Notes under the pieces: model-generated
Seen by the model: only the letters and a program-made list of their open reading frames with translations
What the model was told of the DNA's origin: nothing
Databases searched by the model: none
Shown: positions 31,965 through 32,156 of the stretch, in pieces
Layout: the number at the start of each line of letters is the position of its first letter
How positions within the stretch are numbered: position 1 is the first letter of the stretch
Program-made: the position numbers and the translations under genes
Assembly: GCA_017445475.1 (NCBI GenBank)
Contig: JAFSUB010000008.1
Location: forward strand, 1-32,156
Direction of reading: 5' to 3'
Origin: Alphaproteobacteria bacterium
Lineage (GTDB): Bacteria; Pseudomonadota; Alphaproteobacteria; RF32; CAG-239
DNA length: 32,156 nucleotides

Positions 31965-31982
31965 TTCCGGCCTAGCGCACCA
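31965..31982 (+). repeat. Duplicate of the tRNA-Leu 3' end (att-like)
   Basis: TTCCGGCCTAGCGCACCA at 31965-31982 is an exact 18-base copy of the tRNA-Leu 3' end at 31805-31822. Copy-to-copy distance is 160 bases. Integrases acting on tRNA 3' ends leave precisely this kind of direct repeat. The intervening DNA carries the first terminator, CGAAC/GTTCG (about 31879-31893) and TTTTGCCG/CGGCAAAA (about 31902-31925) inverted repeats, and no gene. A second terminator follows at 31988-32015. Confidence 0.65.
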
Positions 31983-31987
31983 TTTTT

Positions 31988-32015
31988 AAAAACCGTCCTT
32001 TTGGGGGCGGTTTTT
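31988..32015 (+). terminator. Second terminator past the tRNA 3'-end copy
   Basis: AAAAACCG (31988-31995) pairs with CGGTTTTT (32008-32015), with further TCC/GGG pairing inside. Its distance from the second CCA (6 bases) is what one expects of an original tRNA terminator displaced by an insertion. Confidence 0.75.
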
Positions 32016-32027
32016 GTATGAATTGTC

Positions 32028-32066
32028 ATTCCTTGACCTGCGCGGCGCGTCAGGTCATCAAGGAAT
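32028..32066. repeat. Intergenic palindromic repeat element
   Basis: ATTCCTTGACCTG (32028-32040) and CAGGTCATCAAGGAAT (32051-32066) are imperfect inverted arms (one two-base bulge) around CGCGGCGCGT. It carries the TGTCATTC start also seen in the left-edge cluster. The remainder to 32156 contains no gene that I can support. Confidence 0.6.
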
Positions 32067-32156
32067 CTGATCTTTGCGTAGCGCTTATTTTTTTTAATTC
32101 GAAGATGCTCTGACCAAATCTAGCGATTTGGAGGCATGACATTTTATTTTTTTGCA

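Overview
The window looks like about 32 kb of chromosome from a low-G+C alphaproteobacterium, probably one of the uncultured anaerobic gut or host-associated lineages. The lineage is an inference. It rests on the adjacent psd-pssA pair, the oxygen-sensitive class III ribonucleotide reductase under NrdR boxes, the GyrB, and families of short intergenic inverted repeats carrying TGTCATTC / GAATGACA-like ends at both window edges. A single marker is not enough to name the organism.

Left edge (1-752): no protein gene. It holds clustered palindromic repeats (about 181-401), then a good sigma70 promoter, several hairpins and a terminator (428-729) that may be a small-RNA transcription unit. Positions 753-18209 are a compact tailed-phage region of podovirus type. 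A leftward set carries a HTH-S24 repressor, a small coiled-coil protein and a MazG-like pyrophosphohydrolase. A rightward pair of small proteins sits divergently. A structured 380-nt leader (promoter, immediate terminator, large inverted repeat, DnaA box) follows. After it comes one uninterrupted late operon: neck adaptor, portal, gp10-like tail protein, GroES-like cochaperonin, small and large terminase, scaffold, major capsid, GNAT protein, internal/ejection-like protein, collar and fibre genes, holin, lysozyme and overlapping Rz/Rz1 spanins. A G+C-richer gene with its own promoter and terminator (17805-18209) closes it like a moron. No integrase, recombinase or replication gene is visible, every late gene looks intact, and the repressor lacks the usual catalytic lysine. 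A domesticated or gene-transfer-agent-like element is therefore a serious alternative to an ordinary prophage, with the caveat that the sequence left of base 1 is unseen.

Right half (18235-32156): chromosomal genes. These are cca (tRNA CCA addition and repair), an unrecognised membrane protein, and a leftward four-gene set consisting of a 44-residue LptM-like lipoprotein, a vWA protein, a PP2C phosphatase and a membrane-anchored protein kinase (the TerY-P / E. coli YegL-PphC-YegI arrangement). Next are a periplasmic TlpA-like thioredoxin, gyrB, and the anaerobic nucleotide reductase operon nrdD - separate glycyl-radical-domain gene - nrdG behind two NrdR boxes. Then psd-pssA (phosphatidylethanolamine synthesis) runs leftward. 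A tRNA-Leu(TAA) follows, whose last 18 bases are repeated 160 bp downstream, which suggests a small insertion at the tRNA 3' end.

The points most worth a second look are the possible podovirus-type domesticated phage with its leader-controlled late operon, the class III reductase whose glycyl radical domain is a separate 67-residue protein, the kinase/phosphatase/vWA set with its tiny lipoprotein, and the tRNA 3'-end duplication.
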